This document shows positions 43,318 through 57,064 of a stretch of 64,000 nucleotides of DNA, in pieces. Every line of letters begins with the position of its first letter. The first letter of the stretch is position 1. Source of the stretch: Rhynchonema sp. JSB1_4 (taxonomy: Eukaryota > Nematoda > Chromadorea > Monhysterida > Xyalidae); contig JASAMV010004750.1 in NCBI GenBank assembly GCA_030248065.1, forward strand, positions 57,910 to 121,909, in the 5' to 3' direction. The translations under genes were made by a program, and so were the position numbers. Below the pieces are notes generated by a model that worked only from the letters and a program-made list of their open reading frames with translations, was not told the origin of the DNA and did not search any database.

Positions 43318-46300
43318 TTACGACCCATTCAGCGTCTGATCGAACACATTTTTATCACCAGAAATGTTCAACGCCAAGTTCAACTCAGTGTCCTCCTCTG
43401 TGCGCTCACGCTTGGCTTCGACCAGTTTAGCGCTGTTGGTTGAACCATCGGCACTCGGAGTGGGCGAGTGCGAGCCAGAACCTGTCATAAAATAATGTTT
43501 CATTGGCCACTTCAAATTTGTATTTTGTTTCACGTGTTATAATAGCATGACTTTAGCTACAGGTACGGAGTTTACGATTTAGCCTTGTGGGCACGCATTG
43601 CGGTAGATCTATGGATGCTCTATGCTCTATATCTACGGTATATCTATCGGCCCACAATGTCAGACTGCAATGGATGGGTAGGTATGGACTTTGGCCCATT
43701 GTTTGCACTAAGAACAAGCGAACAGAAACTTCAGAACAACACGAAAAAAGCGATTTTGCAGCTGCATGGCTCAGACGTTAGCAATTACAACAATTTTTAT
43801 GCCGCGGTATGCGATCTGCCTACGCAAAAAGCATGCATCAAATCTGACGGAACGTTTGAAAATAAGGGAAACCAAGCCCAAACACAATCCACTAACCGTT
43901 GTAGTCTTCCGATCTGGCCCGTTTCGCAGAAGATTCTTTTGACTTTTTCGGCGGCCGTTTGAACATGCCAATCGAGTTCGGTTTCTGCGATTCGCTGGCA
44001 GTTTCCGCCAACTCGGCCTTCAGCTGCACGTAGTCACCGTAGGCCATTGGGTGCCAGACACGCAGATGACGCACTGAACCGGACGTGGAGCCCTAAATTA
44101 TTCGTTTCGTGATTATTGTGCTATTCATTGCCTGAAGCTGGAGTTGTGCGGTCTATTTTCGACTTGTAGACAACGCGGAGAAACTTTCGTTGGAATCATA
44201 TTTTGTGATTGCGGATACCCAAAATGAAACATCTCGGTCATCAGGGGGAAAATCTCGGTACCCAGGTGGTTGTCCGGGCAAAATTGCTGTTGGTAGGGTA
44301 CACGATGGTCATTTGAGGGGAAGAATGATGATATCGGGTACCGGGGGAGGTACCCCCACAGCTCCCCCTCCCTACTACACCACCGCAGGGTAACAACTTT
44401 CATGCAAGCCCAAATTTGCTGCATTATCGTGCGTCAGCTGGGGACTGACGTGTGCACACGCAGCTTCCCCAGCCAGTGTTGGAGATATTCTGGAAAGGGA
44501 TGCCTACTGTACCAGAGCCGATGGCCTGGGGGGGTTGGGACCTATGGGGGTGGGGGTTACGGTTTTGGGTGAAAAATTTTAATGTTTTTATTATGTGTGG
44601 AATCGTGCGAAACGTGGCATGTGCGCGAGAATTTTGGGTATTTTGAGGTAAATACCACCGATTTTGCACTAACTTTGGTCAAAAATAGGTACTTCTGGGG
44701 GCAAAATCGGGGGATAGCTACTGTACCAGTCGAGGGGGATACCTACGTTACTGGGGGCTACCCCAACCCAACAGCTCCAACACTGTTCCCAGCCGAAAGC
44801 GAGCAAATGCGATACTTCTAGATTATAGCAGACACTATGTCACAGCACTCAACCCCACCTGTGGCCTGCTGAATCTCATTCCACAGTCCTTGACTAGGCA
44901 AGTGGCCATTCCGTCCATTGATACAGTCACAAAACGATAAAGTGGATTTCGACCGTTACGCGACATAAACACCGAGTCCAATGGTGATGGCAGGTCAATG
45001 TCTTGGTCGTTCACCTGAAAAAAGTCTTGTCTCAAAAGCAATGTTCAATCAGAGGTGGTGGAAAAAACTCTCATCGAAAAAACCATTTTTTCTGCGGCCT
45101 AAATTCTTTTCCACATTTTCCCTTTTTCACATTCTTTTCAAGGACGTTCCTTATCGGTTGTTTACTTTATTTTCCCATTAGATTCTAGTGCAAAACTGTA
45201 GAGATTTTGGGTTCGGGTCAAGTGTGGGCTTTATGTGCAGCTCATAATTATTGGTGAAACCCCACCCTCGTGTCGCCATCACAATCGTTTTATTATTTTT
45301 GCAGTAAGCATGGAAGTTACAAGGCACAAGGGATAAATCGCAATGCCGTGTCATGTGAAGTATGTTGCTATCGAACTTACTTTTTCGACACTGGAAAACA
45401 ATGAGGAAAATGTGTTACATCGACCACGAGAATCATACAACGGATCTTTACGCCCGTGTGCATAGTTAGATCACTTCGAACAACCAAACAAAACATCACA
45501 GAAAACAACACGCACCAACCAGTTCGTAGGGCACGTGTCTATTTATGTTCGGCTGCAGTCGTTTCTTCACTTTGCTGCCGCAATGTCTGTGGCCAGCTGC
45601 TGGTGGATCGCAGTCAAAGACGGCAGTTTGGTTTGGGTGATGCGAAAACGATGGCACGAAGTCTTGCGCCGGCGCTGTTGACGTTGATGCGCCTGCGAAT
45701 AGCAAGACCAGTTTTTACAGTCGCTACGTAGAAATTTACATAAGGAACAACCTCTATTTGCGACTAGAGTTTCAACCTGAACCTGAAATAATTGCAATCC
45801 CTGGACGTCTGATTAGAAATCGGGCAACGTCGGGTGTCGGCAGGACACCCAAAAACTGAGGGCGTCGGATGAGCTCAGATGTCGGGTAATGGTTTTCCCT
45901 GGACCCGACATCCGGCAATTGCTGTTCATAGCATCAATTTTGTTCAGAAAAAAATTTTCTTAAAAAAACATTTCTTCCACCCAAAGGCTCCACCAAGGAG
46001 TATAAATTATAGTTTTCGCGTCAATTTGTTCAAATCCCTTCTAATTAAGTAAATTGATCTAAAATTTTTCATTAATGAATCAGATGAACACAATTTCGCC
46101 TGTTTTGGTCCAAACAATTAGATGTCGGATGTTGGGTATTTCTTGAACTGTCGGGTGTCGGTTTTATTTTCTAATGTAAGGCATCGGGTTCTTTAAATGT
46201 GTAGGTGTCGGGTTCCGGGAACCCCCGGATCTATACTGGCGTAAAGTACCGTTTTTTATTTTTTGTTGAATAAAACGGTTTTTTCCGAAAAAAAACAGTT

Positions 46301-48066
46301 TTTTTAAATACTTTTCCACTATTTAAGGTGTCCAGGTAAAAAAAGTAAAGTGTTTGGGCACAAGATATGAGCACATGACACAAAAGTATGTTTTCATAGA
46401 AAATTTTGACCCGAACATACGACCAAAATTTGATGCGAACCAAAAAAAACTGATCGGTTCTGCGTTACAATTTTTTGGGAAGTAATAAAAACCGATAAAA
46501 AACCACCTCGAAAAGTAAATGGAAAAGTATTCGGGCCTCGAAAAAAACGGTTTTTTTCGTGAAAAAAAAACGTTTTTTTTTCGTCCGCCAGCTGTGTAGT
46601 TCCTGGGGGGGGGGGAAGGGGGGTCCCCCCTAAGGTACACTAACCGCCGCGACCAAGGTACACTAGTACACTAACCGCCGCGCCAGGTATTTAGGCCTAA
46701 AATGAACATTTTTAGGCCTAAAATGGGTGATTTTTAGGTCAATGATGTCAAAAGTCGCCAAAATACCCTTTTTGTGGAGAATTTTTTCCAAAAATGGGCA
46801 AAAAATCGGTCAAATTTTCGACCTCAAAAAGTGACTATTTCCTGGATTTGGGTCTCCCCCCAGGCAGGTACACTAACCGCCGCACGGAAAAAAGGGGTAG
46901 GTACACTAACCGCCGCGCCGGACCAGGAACTACACTGTCCGCCAGCATACCCGGATCCTGATCTCTAGTCATGATATGCCGGGAATCTGTAATCGGATGC
47001 TGGTGTGCGTGTTAGTTCTAGGACTAGGGCGCGGCAGGTGTAGGTGCCGGGTGTTTGGGTCTTTCGAGGTGTTTGGGTGTCGGGTGGTTGGTGTTAGGGT
47101 TTTAGTATTCAAGGAAACGTGTGTTTTCACAACACAGTTCATTTTTTCATCTTCGAAAATTTGAAGATCAACGCTTCGAGATTTTTGTGCATAGACGATT
47201 TCGGATAAAACCTGCGTTGCTTTTGTTAATCATTTTGTGCTCACCTGCCCCAAAGCCCCTTTCGTCATCGTCAAAATTGCCGGCCGGCTCTTCATCGCGG
47301 TCGGTGATGCCGAGTTTGAGTTGCAACTTCAATTTCTTCAATTCCAGAATGTCATTCTTCAACTGCAGTTTTCTGATCCTCAATTCGTGCAGTTCCTCCT
47401 GATGTCGCACCGATTGACGCAGTTGCTGCTCAAACAGGGCGCGGGGCACCGCACTGCCGGACGAGTGGGAAAGGTGCTGCAACAAATGGCACAATATATT
47501 GGCTGCTGCTGCTGTAAAACTTGCCTTGCTTGCTTGAGTGTAACTTTTGAGTGACTTTTCCCATCTATAACAATTCAAGTTTTTTCTGATGCTACTGATT
47601 TCGACCGGTGTGAATCTTGCGCTCGCGCCATTCTGTGTGTGATCGATCAGACAAAGATGAAGGGCTTTAACGCAAATTGGTGACGTGGGATCAGTGAATA
47701 TCGAGACATTCCGAATACAATAAACAAAGTCAACAGGCCGATCCCGCAACTGATTTGCTATTGAGTTGTTTCTTGTCAGAGAACCTATTCATTTGTTCAG
47801 TTCGATTTCTCGACCAACATTAACCGGTAGATAAAAACAAAAACCCAAAGTCACGAAATTTTGTTTCAAAACACGAGAAAAATGAAAACCACCAACATCG
47901 GCAAATTTGCCCGTATCGTAAAAGTTAGTGCGTGTGCGATATCTGGTTGACGCCCGAGCACCAGTCCCGGACACTGACATTCTCTGTTGTCGATTGCGAC
48001 CGCGCTTTGGCGCACTTCCTTTCGCAGACGGCGTGTAATCGGAGTCGCTGCCGCTCTCGGACGCTT
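43318..48066 (-). CDS. BED-type zinc-finger nuclear protein, last six exons
   Basis: Exons: 48066-47893, 47511-47245, 45692-45520, 45014-44859, 44092-43897, 43481-43318 (stop). All have GT-AG borders and matching phases. Exon A is acidic then basic (SESGSDSDYTPSAKGSAPKR). Exon B is a coiled coil (HQEELHELRIRKLQLKNDIL) followed by an acidic Asp/Glu stretch. Exons D and E together make one zinc finger: CLVKDC in exon D, intron, then SVRHLRVWHP in exon E, i.e. C-x4-C...H-x4-H with the HLRxxHP ending typical of BED fingers. Exon E also carries a nuclear localisation signal (KRPPKKSKESSAKRARSED). The C-terminus is acidic. The plan suggests a chromatin or transcription factor, possibly derived from a hAT transposase, which commonly carries BED fingers. 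The 5' exons are missing or hidden in the repeats beyond 48 kb. Confidence 0.8.
46592..46937. mobile_element. hAT-type MITE (CAGTGTAGTTCC family), copy 1
   Basis: A 346-bp element with ends (C)TGTGTAGTTCCTGG and CCAGGAACTACACTG, flanked by the 8-bp duplication TCCGCCAG (46,584-46,591 and 46,938-46,945). The inside repeats GTACACTAACCGCCGCG and TTTAGGCCTAAAAATG. It is inserted in an intron of the BED-finger gene. Confidence 0.85.
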
Positions 48067-48179
48067 CTGCGAAAAGAACAACTCGATGTGATACGTGTAT
48101 GTCTGTTGGTGAGTGTTCTCAGTCTGTCACATGCAACTGCGCATTTGGCAGGCCTAGGCAGGCTTAGGCACCCAGCCGG

Positions 48180-48560
48180 GATCCTTGGTAATTTTTTAGG
48201 CCTAAAATGGGTGATTTTCAGGTCAATGTTGTCGAAAGTCGCCAAAATACCTTTTTTATGGAGAATTTTTTCCAAAAAGGGCAAAAATAGGTGAAATTTT
48301 CGACCTCAAAAATGTTTTTTTCGAAATTTGGAAAATTAATGCACCCGGCCGGAGGGGAAAATTAGTGTACTTGTCCATCTTGGTCGGGGAAATTAGTGCA
48401 CCATAGGGCGACCGCCCTCCCCCAGGAACCACACCGACACTGGCCGCCTCGCTCGCCGGACCAGGAACCACACCACTGCAGTTCCTGGGAGGGCAAGGGG
48501 GGAGGGCCCCCCGCCCTAAGGTACGCTAACCGCCGCGACCAAGGTACACTAGTACACTAA
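48180..48560. repeat. Fragmented hAT-type MITE copies
   Basis: Pieces of the CAGTGTAGTTCC family, including TTTAGGCCTAAAATGGGTGA, GACCAGGAACCACACCACTG and GTACACTAACCGCC, in rearranged order and followed by CTGCAGTTCCTGGGAGG. At least two partial insertions have overlapped. Confidence 0.65.
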
Positions 48561-48727
48561 CCGCCTCAATTTTTGAGAAACTCGGAACTCGAACCAACTC
48601 TACCGCTGACCCAACCCTCCTTTTTGTTGAAAAGTTACCCAATCCCTCTAAATTTTTGCCTGCAATTTTACGGAAACAAAGTATTTGGGCTCCCGTGGAC
48701 GTCTGGGACGGGTTCTATCATAGACTA

Positions 48728-49000
48728 AAACTGCGGTAATTTCCAAAAAAAAACGTTTTTTAAAGCGGGGGTCCAAGGCAGTGGGGAAGAGGAGATAAAA
48801 ATCTTTGGAAAATCATCCATGCCTGAATTGTAAAGGCGAACTATGAAACATTGCCTGATCAGTTTTAGACTTGTACCAACCGTGCGTGTGGTGCGTGTGC
48901 TTCGACGCGAGCGACTAATCATACGGAAATCCACCAGACCGAGTACGCGTCCACCCGTCACCCGTCCATGGCATTATTAAACGTATTTTTTTCATCGGGA
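48728..49000. repeat. Dispersed repeat shared with 57.78-58.1 kb
   Basis: GATAAAAATCTTTGGAAAAT, CATCCATGCCTGA, AGGCGAACTATGAAACATT and, further on, GAAAATTAGAACCCCTC recur in inverted order near 57,790-57,900 and 58,080. No protein is supported; the open frame on the minus strand is repeat-derived. Confidence 0.6.
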
Positions 49001-49108
49001 AACCTAATGAAAATTAGAACCCCTCATTAATTGACCCCGACCAGCGTTGGAGGTACTCTGGTGCGCTGCGCAGTGTAGTGGCAGGCAAATGGTTGCAAGG
49101 TAGTACCG

Positions 49109-49943
49109 TAAAAGCCTAAATAGAAGGGGGGGCTCTATTAACTCACTGACCCCATTTTGGGGGGGGGGGGCTCTATTACGGGGGGCTCTATTCCGGGGGG
49201 GCCTCTATTAATTCACTGTACTGACCCGAACCTGAAAAATTGTTCCCAGAAATACCCCCCAAAAACCCCTAAAAAGGGGTTTGAAAGGATGTTTTTTCGC
49301 TTGTAATCGCATTTATTCGTGTCTATTCGTCAACAGGAGGCGTATTATGTGCTCTGAACGAACAACAAACGTGCATAAATGTACCTGTACACCACTATCA
49401 AGCAGTGTAGTTCCTGGTCCGGCGCGGCGGTTAGTGTACCTACCCCTTTTTTCCGTGCGGCGGTTAGTGTACCTCCCTGGGGGGGGAAGGGGGGGGGAAG
49501 ACCCAAATTCACGAAAAAGTCACTTTTTGAGGTAGAAAATTTGACCGATTTTTGGCCCTTTTTGGAAAAAATTCTCCATAAAAAGGGTATTTTGGCGACT
49601 TTTGACAACATCGACCTGAAAATCGCCCATTTTCGGCCTAAAAATACCCATTTTAGGCCTAAAATTGCCTATTTTAGGCAAAAATTGAGGCGGTTAGTGT
49701 ACCTGGCGCGGCGGTTAGTGTACTAGTGTACCTTGGTCGCGGCGGTTAGTGTACCTTAGGGGGGGACCCCCCCTCCCCCCCAGGAACTACACTGCTATCA
49801 AGCTTTAATACACTACAGTATAGGGGATGTTACTTAGGGGGGGCTCTATTCCGGGGGGCCTCTATTAATTCACTGACCCCTTTTTGGGGGGCTGTATTAC
49901 GGGGGGGCTCTATTCCGGGGGGCTGTATTTAGGTTTTTACGGT
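49109..49943. mobile_element. G-rich element with TACCGTAAAA ends, hosting a nested MITE
   Basis: Left end TACCGTAAAAGCCTAAATAG, right end CTGTATTTAGGTTTTTACGGTA (complementary). The inside has runs of GGGGGGCTCTATTACGGGGG, and CTCTATTAATTCACTGACCC occurs on both sides. The intact hAT MITE at 49,403-49,794 splits it, so without that insertion the host element is about 440 bp. The superfamily is unknown. Confidence 0.6.
49403..49794. mobile_element. hAT-type MITE (CAGTGTAGTTCC family), copy 2
   Basis: A 392-bp element with perfect ends CAGTGTAGTTCCTGG and CCAGGAACTACACTG, flanked by the exact 8-bp duplication CTATCAAG. The inside repeats GCGGCGGTTAGTGTACC at both sides of an AGGCCTAAAA-rich centre. 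Nested in the TACCGTAAAA element. Confidence 0.92.
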
Positions 49944-50176
49944 ACCCTTGGGCGGGATGGACCCAGATGGTTGCAAGGTACCCCCTACCCAGCCTCCAGG
50001 AGGTTGCAAGGTACCCCTGAGGTCCGAAAAAGGGTGTTTTTTCATGCATTATACCGCAAATTTGGCCGAAAAAATTGTACTTTTTCGCATTTTGGCCGAA
50101 AATTTGCCTCAAATACCTATTATATGGAGGTTTACGCGCGGGAGCGCGCGATTTTTGAAGTTTTGAGGTCGAAAGA

Positions 50177-50950
50177 ACATATTTGGCCTATGTTCGTCCA
50201 TTACTGGAATTTTCCATGTCCATTTGGTCCCCTCAAAATGTCACTTTGGCTAAAAACGTTGAAAAAATTCAACGTAGGTTCACTTATTATTTACCAGGCA
50301 TGCAGACACTGTCTTACCAACAGCGTTTGCATGCACTAAATTTGGACCCCCTAATTTATCGCCGGACCGTGAACGATCTTGTGCTCGTGTACAAAGTCGT
50401 TCGTGGTCTCATACCTGGGGTAACCAAGGAATCATTCTTTCCATCGCGTGACACCGGCCGCCCAACCCGAGGGCACTCCCACACTTTGTGTCGAGTTCAT
50501 GGCGCGGGTCCGGACTTGTCCGGGTATTGGGCTTATCGCGTTGTGGACCTCTGGAACAGGCTCCCAGAGGACGTCGTCTCCGCTGCCTCAATTGCGGCCT
50601 TTAAATCTAAACTAAACTCACGTGGTCGAGACGTAGTTTCTCGCCATATTTCAACAAAATTCTCAGCCGTCGTTGACTGATCTCTTCAGTCACTGAGTTG
50701 CTGCTTTCAGGTAATCGTCAATTTCGTTATCGCCTGTTTTCGTCTCGTGTCCGCCATTGATCACTGATTTTTCGTCTGTCGTTGCTGTGTTTTTGGTTGG
50801 TTTAGAATTTCTCTGGTACGTTTTGTCGTTTGTTCATTCATGATTATCATTATGTTACGTACACTCATATGTTTATTTTTCAGGTATTTTCCGGATCTCG
50901 TTGTAGGTCTTTGCGTGAGCTTGCAAATAAAATTTGAAATTTGAAAAACA
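50177..50950 (+). mobile_element. 5'-truncated LINE, C-terminal end of reverse transcriptase ORF
   Basis: The frame 50,183-50,680 encodes the last 165 residues of a non-LTR retrotransposon protein: YVRPLLEFSMSIWSP, KIQRRFTYYLPG, LSYQQRLHALNLDPLIYRR, DLVLVYKVVRGL, TRGHSHTL, then AYRVVDLWNRLPEDVVSA and AAFKSKL before the stop. This is the usual C-terminal tail of CR1/L2-like and related LINEs. The 3' untranslated part is about 265 bp, ending in AAATAAAATTTGAAATTTGA, a short AT-rich tail. Homology starts abruptly near 50,177, as expected for incomplete reverse transcription. It lacks the catalytic part and cannot move by itself. Confidence 0.88.
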
Positions 50951-51070
50951 CCCATTTCTGCCTATAAAAACCATAAATTGATGGTTGCAAATGCAAGGTA
51001 CCTTCCGGGCCTCCGGGGTGGTTGCAAGGTACCAGTGCTGTGGCTGGGGGAGGGGAGGGGGTCCCCCAAT

Positions 51071-51465
51071 CAGTGTAGTTCCTGGTCCGGCGCGGCGGTT
51101 AGTGTACCTACCCCTTTTTTCCGTGCGGCGGTTAGTGTACCTCCCTGGGGGGGAAGGGGGGGGGGAAGACCCAAATTCACGAAAAAGTCACTTTTTGAGG
51201 TAGAAAATTTGACCGATTTTTGGCCCTTTTTGAAAAAAATTCTCTATAAAAAGGGTATTCTGGCGACTTTTGACAACATCGACCTAAAAATCACCCATTT
51301 TAGGCCTAAAAATGTCCATTTTAGGCCTAAAAATGCATATTTTGGGCAAAAATTGAGGCGGTTAGTGTACCTGGCGCGGCGGTTAGTGTACTAGTGTACC
51401 TTGGTCGCGGCGGTTAGTGTACCTTAGGGGGGGGGACCCCCCCCTCCCCCCCAGGAACTACACTG
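51071..51465. mobile_element. hAT-type MITE (CAGTGTAGTTCC family), copy 3
   Basis: A 395-bp element almost identical to copy 2, flanked by the exact 8-bp duplication CCCCCAAT (51,063-51,070 and 51,466-51,473). High similarity between copies 2 and 3 implies recent activity of the family. Confidence 0.92.
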
Positions 51466-51473
51466 CCCCCAAT

Positions 51474-51900
51474 GGTACCCTACCCGCCCCGCCCTGGTAC
51501 ACTACCCCCTACCCGCCCCGCCCTGGTACCCTACCCCCCCTACCCGCCCCACTCCGGTACCCTACCCCCTGCCCATTTTTGCCCTCAAAATGCCCATTTT
51601 TCGGTCAAAAATGACCAAATTTCGACCGAAAACCCTTAAAAGTGCAAAAAATCGCGCGCTACGCGCGATATATGCACTTTATAGCATATAAAAATAGGCA
51701 CCCAAAAAAACTTGTATTGTACCCGCCCCGAAAAATCTTCCCCGCCCCTCCCTCAAACCGGATTCCCCCCCCCCCAAGATTCCAGGTACACCACCCCCTA
51801 CCCGCCCCGGATTTTTCCACCTATGTACCCTATTTGCCCCGCCAAAGTAGCCACAGCATGCAAGGTACCTACCCTTCCCCCCTAAGGGGTGTGGAGGACA
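51474..51900. repeat. C-rich minisatellite and related repeat
   Basis: 51,474-51,570 has about three units of GGTACCCTACCCCCTACCCG with CCCCGCCCT. The rest to 51,900 continues with GTACCCGCCCCG-like words, then AGCCACAGCATG and AGCCACTACACTG, ends of a related hAT-like family (compare AGTGCTGTGGCTGGGGG at 51,037 and the complement near 57,602). No gene. Confidence 0.55.
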
Positions 51901-52029
51901 CCCCTAAGGGGAGGAACCCCCATCCCCCCAGCCACTACACTGCTGGTGGGGATACCTACTGTACCGGGCTCGGAGAGAGGGATACCTACTAGAGCCGATG
52001 TGTTATGTACCTAGGGGATAGGGGCTAGC

Positions 52030-52443
52030 CCTTGGGCACAATACCACTTTTGACACCCAATACCAATACCCAATACCAGTACCGGCCCTGTACCAACACA
52101 CAATACCCAATACCAATACCGAATTGGTGAAACAATACCAATACCCAATACCAATACCGGATGAGACCCAATACCAATACCCAATACCATATCAATACTA
52201 AGGAAGTGCCTGGTATTGGGATTGGTATTAGTATTGAGTATTGGGTATTAGGTTGGTATTTGGGTATCGGGTATTGGTCTTAGTATTGGTTTGGTATTGG
52301 GTTTTTGAGTCAGGTATTGGGTTCGGTATTGGGTTTTTGAGTCAGGTATTGGGTTCGGCATTGGTTTGGTATTAAGTTTTTCTGGATCAGCATTGGGTAT
52401 TAGTTTTGACCCAATACCTGGGCAAACCCAATACCAATACCAG
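52030..52443. repeat. Inverted (ACCAAT)n microsatellite
   Basis: 52,035-52,195 is CCAATACCAATACC-type; 52,205-52,400 is the complement (GGTATTGGGTATTGG-type); 52,400-52,443 returns to the first strand. The block is thus a large imperfect hairpin that runs straight into the first recognised kinesin exon. Confidence 0.85.
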
Positions 52444-54660
<2,217 letters not shown>

Positions 54661-54662
54661 AA

Positions 54663-55049
54663 CTAATACGTGCTTCTTGGCTTCTTCCAAGTTAAACGCT
54701 GTTTTTCCATGGTTAGTTTGCGGGCGCAAAACTTGGAGCGGGATGTTGCAATAGCCTCTAACTGCTGCAAATATCCCTCGGATAACATCACATTTGCCGT
54801 ACGTCCACAATTTGTGGCACGGCTTCGGAGTTTCTTCACCAGGGACAGGGGAATGTCGTAGTACTGATCATGTCGAATTCTGTGCAATAAACTCGTCGCT
54901 GTGTGCATCTGGCCGCGCAGTTCACCAATCCAATCGTTCACCACCGCGACGATAGCTGGGTGGTCATTGTTGACGTTGCATTGTTGTGGCGAGCGTTTTC
55001 GTCCTGTGGGCGCCCTCCATTTGTCGTCATCTGAAACATCACTGCTCAT
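54663..55049 (-). CDS. Hypothetical small basic protein, 128 aa, single exon
   Basis: Open frame with ATG at 55,049 and stop at 54,663. It starts acidic (MSSDVSDDDKWR), then basic (RKRSPQQC), followed by a predicted helical part (HPAIVAVVNDWIGELRGQMH, YDIPLSLVKKLRSR, SEGYLQQLEAIATSR) and a Lys/Arg-rich end. No intron is needed. Composition and lack of repeats favour a real gene, but I do not recognise the family. It lies head-to-head with nothing obvious and convergent to the kinesin fragment. Confidence 0.5.
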   Translation of the reverse strand: MSSDVSDDDKWRAPTGRKRSPQQCNVNNDHPAIVAVVNDWIGELRGQMHTATSLLHRIRHDQYYDIPLSLVKKLRSRATNCGRTANVMLSEGYLQQLEAIATSRSKFCARKLTMEKQRLTWKKPRSTY

Positions 55050-55250
55050 TCACCACCTTAGCAGTGACCCGCTATGCAGTTCAACGTTGTGTGGTGGGTG
55101 AGTGAGTGACATAATTGATTATTGTGTTTGAAAGACCCTAATCCCGACCATGTCACCAAAAGATGTTTGAGCGCATTTTACGCTTTCAATAACTCCAGTG
55201 AAACAAAGGAAAAGGACCAACACTGGGCGGAACGTAAGTGTCAATGATTT

Positions 55251-55418
55251 TCACAGCGTGTTGGTGTTTACACGGAACTTGACGATACCGACGGACGCCG
55301 ATTTCGCACGTGCATTCGTATCGATGCGGGCAAACCTGCAAGCTTCTAGGGGTGGCGTCAAATTTTCAGCGCTCTCTTCGTTCACGACAATCGAAGCAAG
55401 TCGCAGACCTGCAAGTCC
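55251..55418 (-). CDS. Possible terminal exon, unrecognised
   Basis: After the acceptor GCGGACTTGCAG a frame of 55 codons runs to TGA at 55,251: LRLASIVVNEESAENLTPPL, EACRFARIDTNARAKSAS, VGIVKFRVNTNTL. It may be the 3' end of the MULE-like gene that starts at 56,957, or of something else. Support is only splice context and composition. Confidence 0.3.
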   Translation of the reverse strand, partial: GLAGLRLASIVVNEESAENLTPPLEACRFARIDTNARAKSASVGIVKFRVNTNTL

Positions 55419-55554
55419 GCAGCACAAGTCAGAATACAATGAGAAGCGCTTGGTGCGTGTGCGTGTATTTCTGAACCAACAGAAATGAAAGGAGGCAGAT
55501 TGCAAGATGCAGCAAACAAACCTTTGCCGAATTCGTCAATGGTTGACAGCGTGA

Positions 55555-56957
55555 TCAGAATGTGGCCCTTCCATCGATTTGAATCAGCCTCCTTCCAATC
55601 ATGTCCATATAGTCCCGCTGTTTTGGATCTTGAATTACCAGATGATGGAATGTGGTGGCATCACCGCTGAACGACAAGAAAGGTGAATCTCCTCCCTTCT
55701 CTCGCTGGAATCTGGCAACCTGCAATCGTTGGAAAAACAGTTGGTCAAGCGGGATTTGTACATCGGATAACAAGAGAACTAGCAAACCATTTTCTGCAGA
55801 CTGGCCGTGTCAGACAGATCCAGCAGGATATTTTCGTCATTGTCACGCAAGTACAATCGCCGGCAGTTGTTAACATCGGTGTTCGTGATCAGACCCGCTC
55901 GTGACTTAACGCCACATTCGTCTGGAATCGAAAAATACAATTACGTTTGATAAGTAATCTGTTGCATGCCTACGTTTACTGACAATGACACTCACTTGCA
56001 ATTTCATCTAGAATGAACGAATTGGACCGCCCATCACTGATTGAAAATGTCATGTTTGCTTTTGTCGTTTCATCGATTCGCATGTTGCGCAGCAATCGGT
56101 CGTGGTCGGCATGTTCGTTCAATCGGTAACCTGCACACCGGCGATTGTGTGGAATGTAGCTTTGATCATCGCCGAACAGGTGCCGTTGATTTTCACCGAT
56201 CTGCCTGAACATGAATTGTAAAAATTTTACTGTAATTGGTTCAAGACAATACAGAGGGCCAGAGTTCTATCTTTAACTTTATCAAGTGCCGAAAGTTATT
56301 GCGCTTGTACACACCTTCTCTTGGTGCCCTGAGAGCAAAATCAGCTGAACATTTTCCTTGGTGCTTGTAGTGGCCGCTTCGATTGCACCGGTAAGTCACA
56401 GTTCCTCATTTGTCACCTGCATTAGTTTGTGGCATTTTTAGTGGAGGAACGCAAGTGAAATGCTGAAGGCACGGTAAAAAGCACCACTAACTATGATCGT
56501 GGAATGTCTGGCTGGTGAACGAGACCGACTCCTGTTTCTCAACCTCGGCTTTCCAATGAAAGAACTCAGCGACAGTCTTGAATTCAATGGAACTTGTGTT
56601 GTGACAATGTGCGGAGCCGCATGAACACCGAAATGACCGAACGGATGCATTGATGCACTGCGTGGAGTGCGGTTGGGTCATTCGAATAATGCAGCCATCA
56701 TCGACTTTCTGCTGAATGTAGCAGTTAAGTGCATGTTTGCATCCATTTCGCACGTTCGAGCACACATATTTCAATCGAAGAACCGCAGATAGACTAGGGT
56801 TTTTGGCAACAACTTGTCGGATTAGCGTGCAGTTGGTTCGGTTTTCATAGTCGCTTATAAAGTTCTCAACGTCAGTCCTGCTGCGAATTTCAGAATGACG
56901 ACTTTCCTTTTGAAATGTGCTCGTCGTTTGTTTATTACATTGCTCAGCGCCCTCCAT
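55555..56957 (-). pseudogene. MULE-type transposase, N-terminal half, decayed
   Basis: Exon-like blocks: 56957-56492, 56404-56315, 56204-55996, 55921-55788, 55719-55555. Block 1 has a FAR1/FLYWCH-like zinc module (FISDYENRTNCTLIRQ, LKYVCSNVRNGCKHALNC, then a TQPHSTQC end). Blocks 1-3 form a second one (EFFHWKAEVEKQE, TYRCNRSGHYKHQGKCSADF, INGTCSAMIKA, then NEHADHDRLL). Such modules head Mutator-like transposases. Block 5 ends IGRRLIQIDGRATF and a stop, at the place where MULE proteins have the first catalytic Asp (DGTF). Faults: the second module changes frame near 56,127 (TGCAGGTTACC to CGATTGAACG needs one more base), the acceptor of block 2 is poor, and the catalytic core is missing. A domesticated DNA-binding gene or a sequencing error at the frameshift are alternatives. 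Confidence 0.6.
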
Positions 56958-57064
56958 CACCTCTCACTTCGCCCTGATGCGGACGAGGCGAAGCCGCTCC
57001 TCAACGGACTGAAGACAAGTTGGGTGGCATGTACCACAAATGACGGCCACGTATGGGTCAAGGG

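Noticed and set aside
48725..48961. Minus-strand 78-aa frame
   Set aside because: It covers a dispersed repeat that recurs at 57.8 kb.
49379..51394. Two similar 115-138 aa frames (SWSGAAVSVPTPFFRAAVSV)
   Set aside because: They are the two copies of the hAT MITE read through, not proteins.
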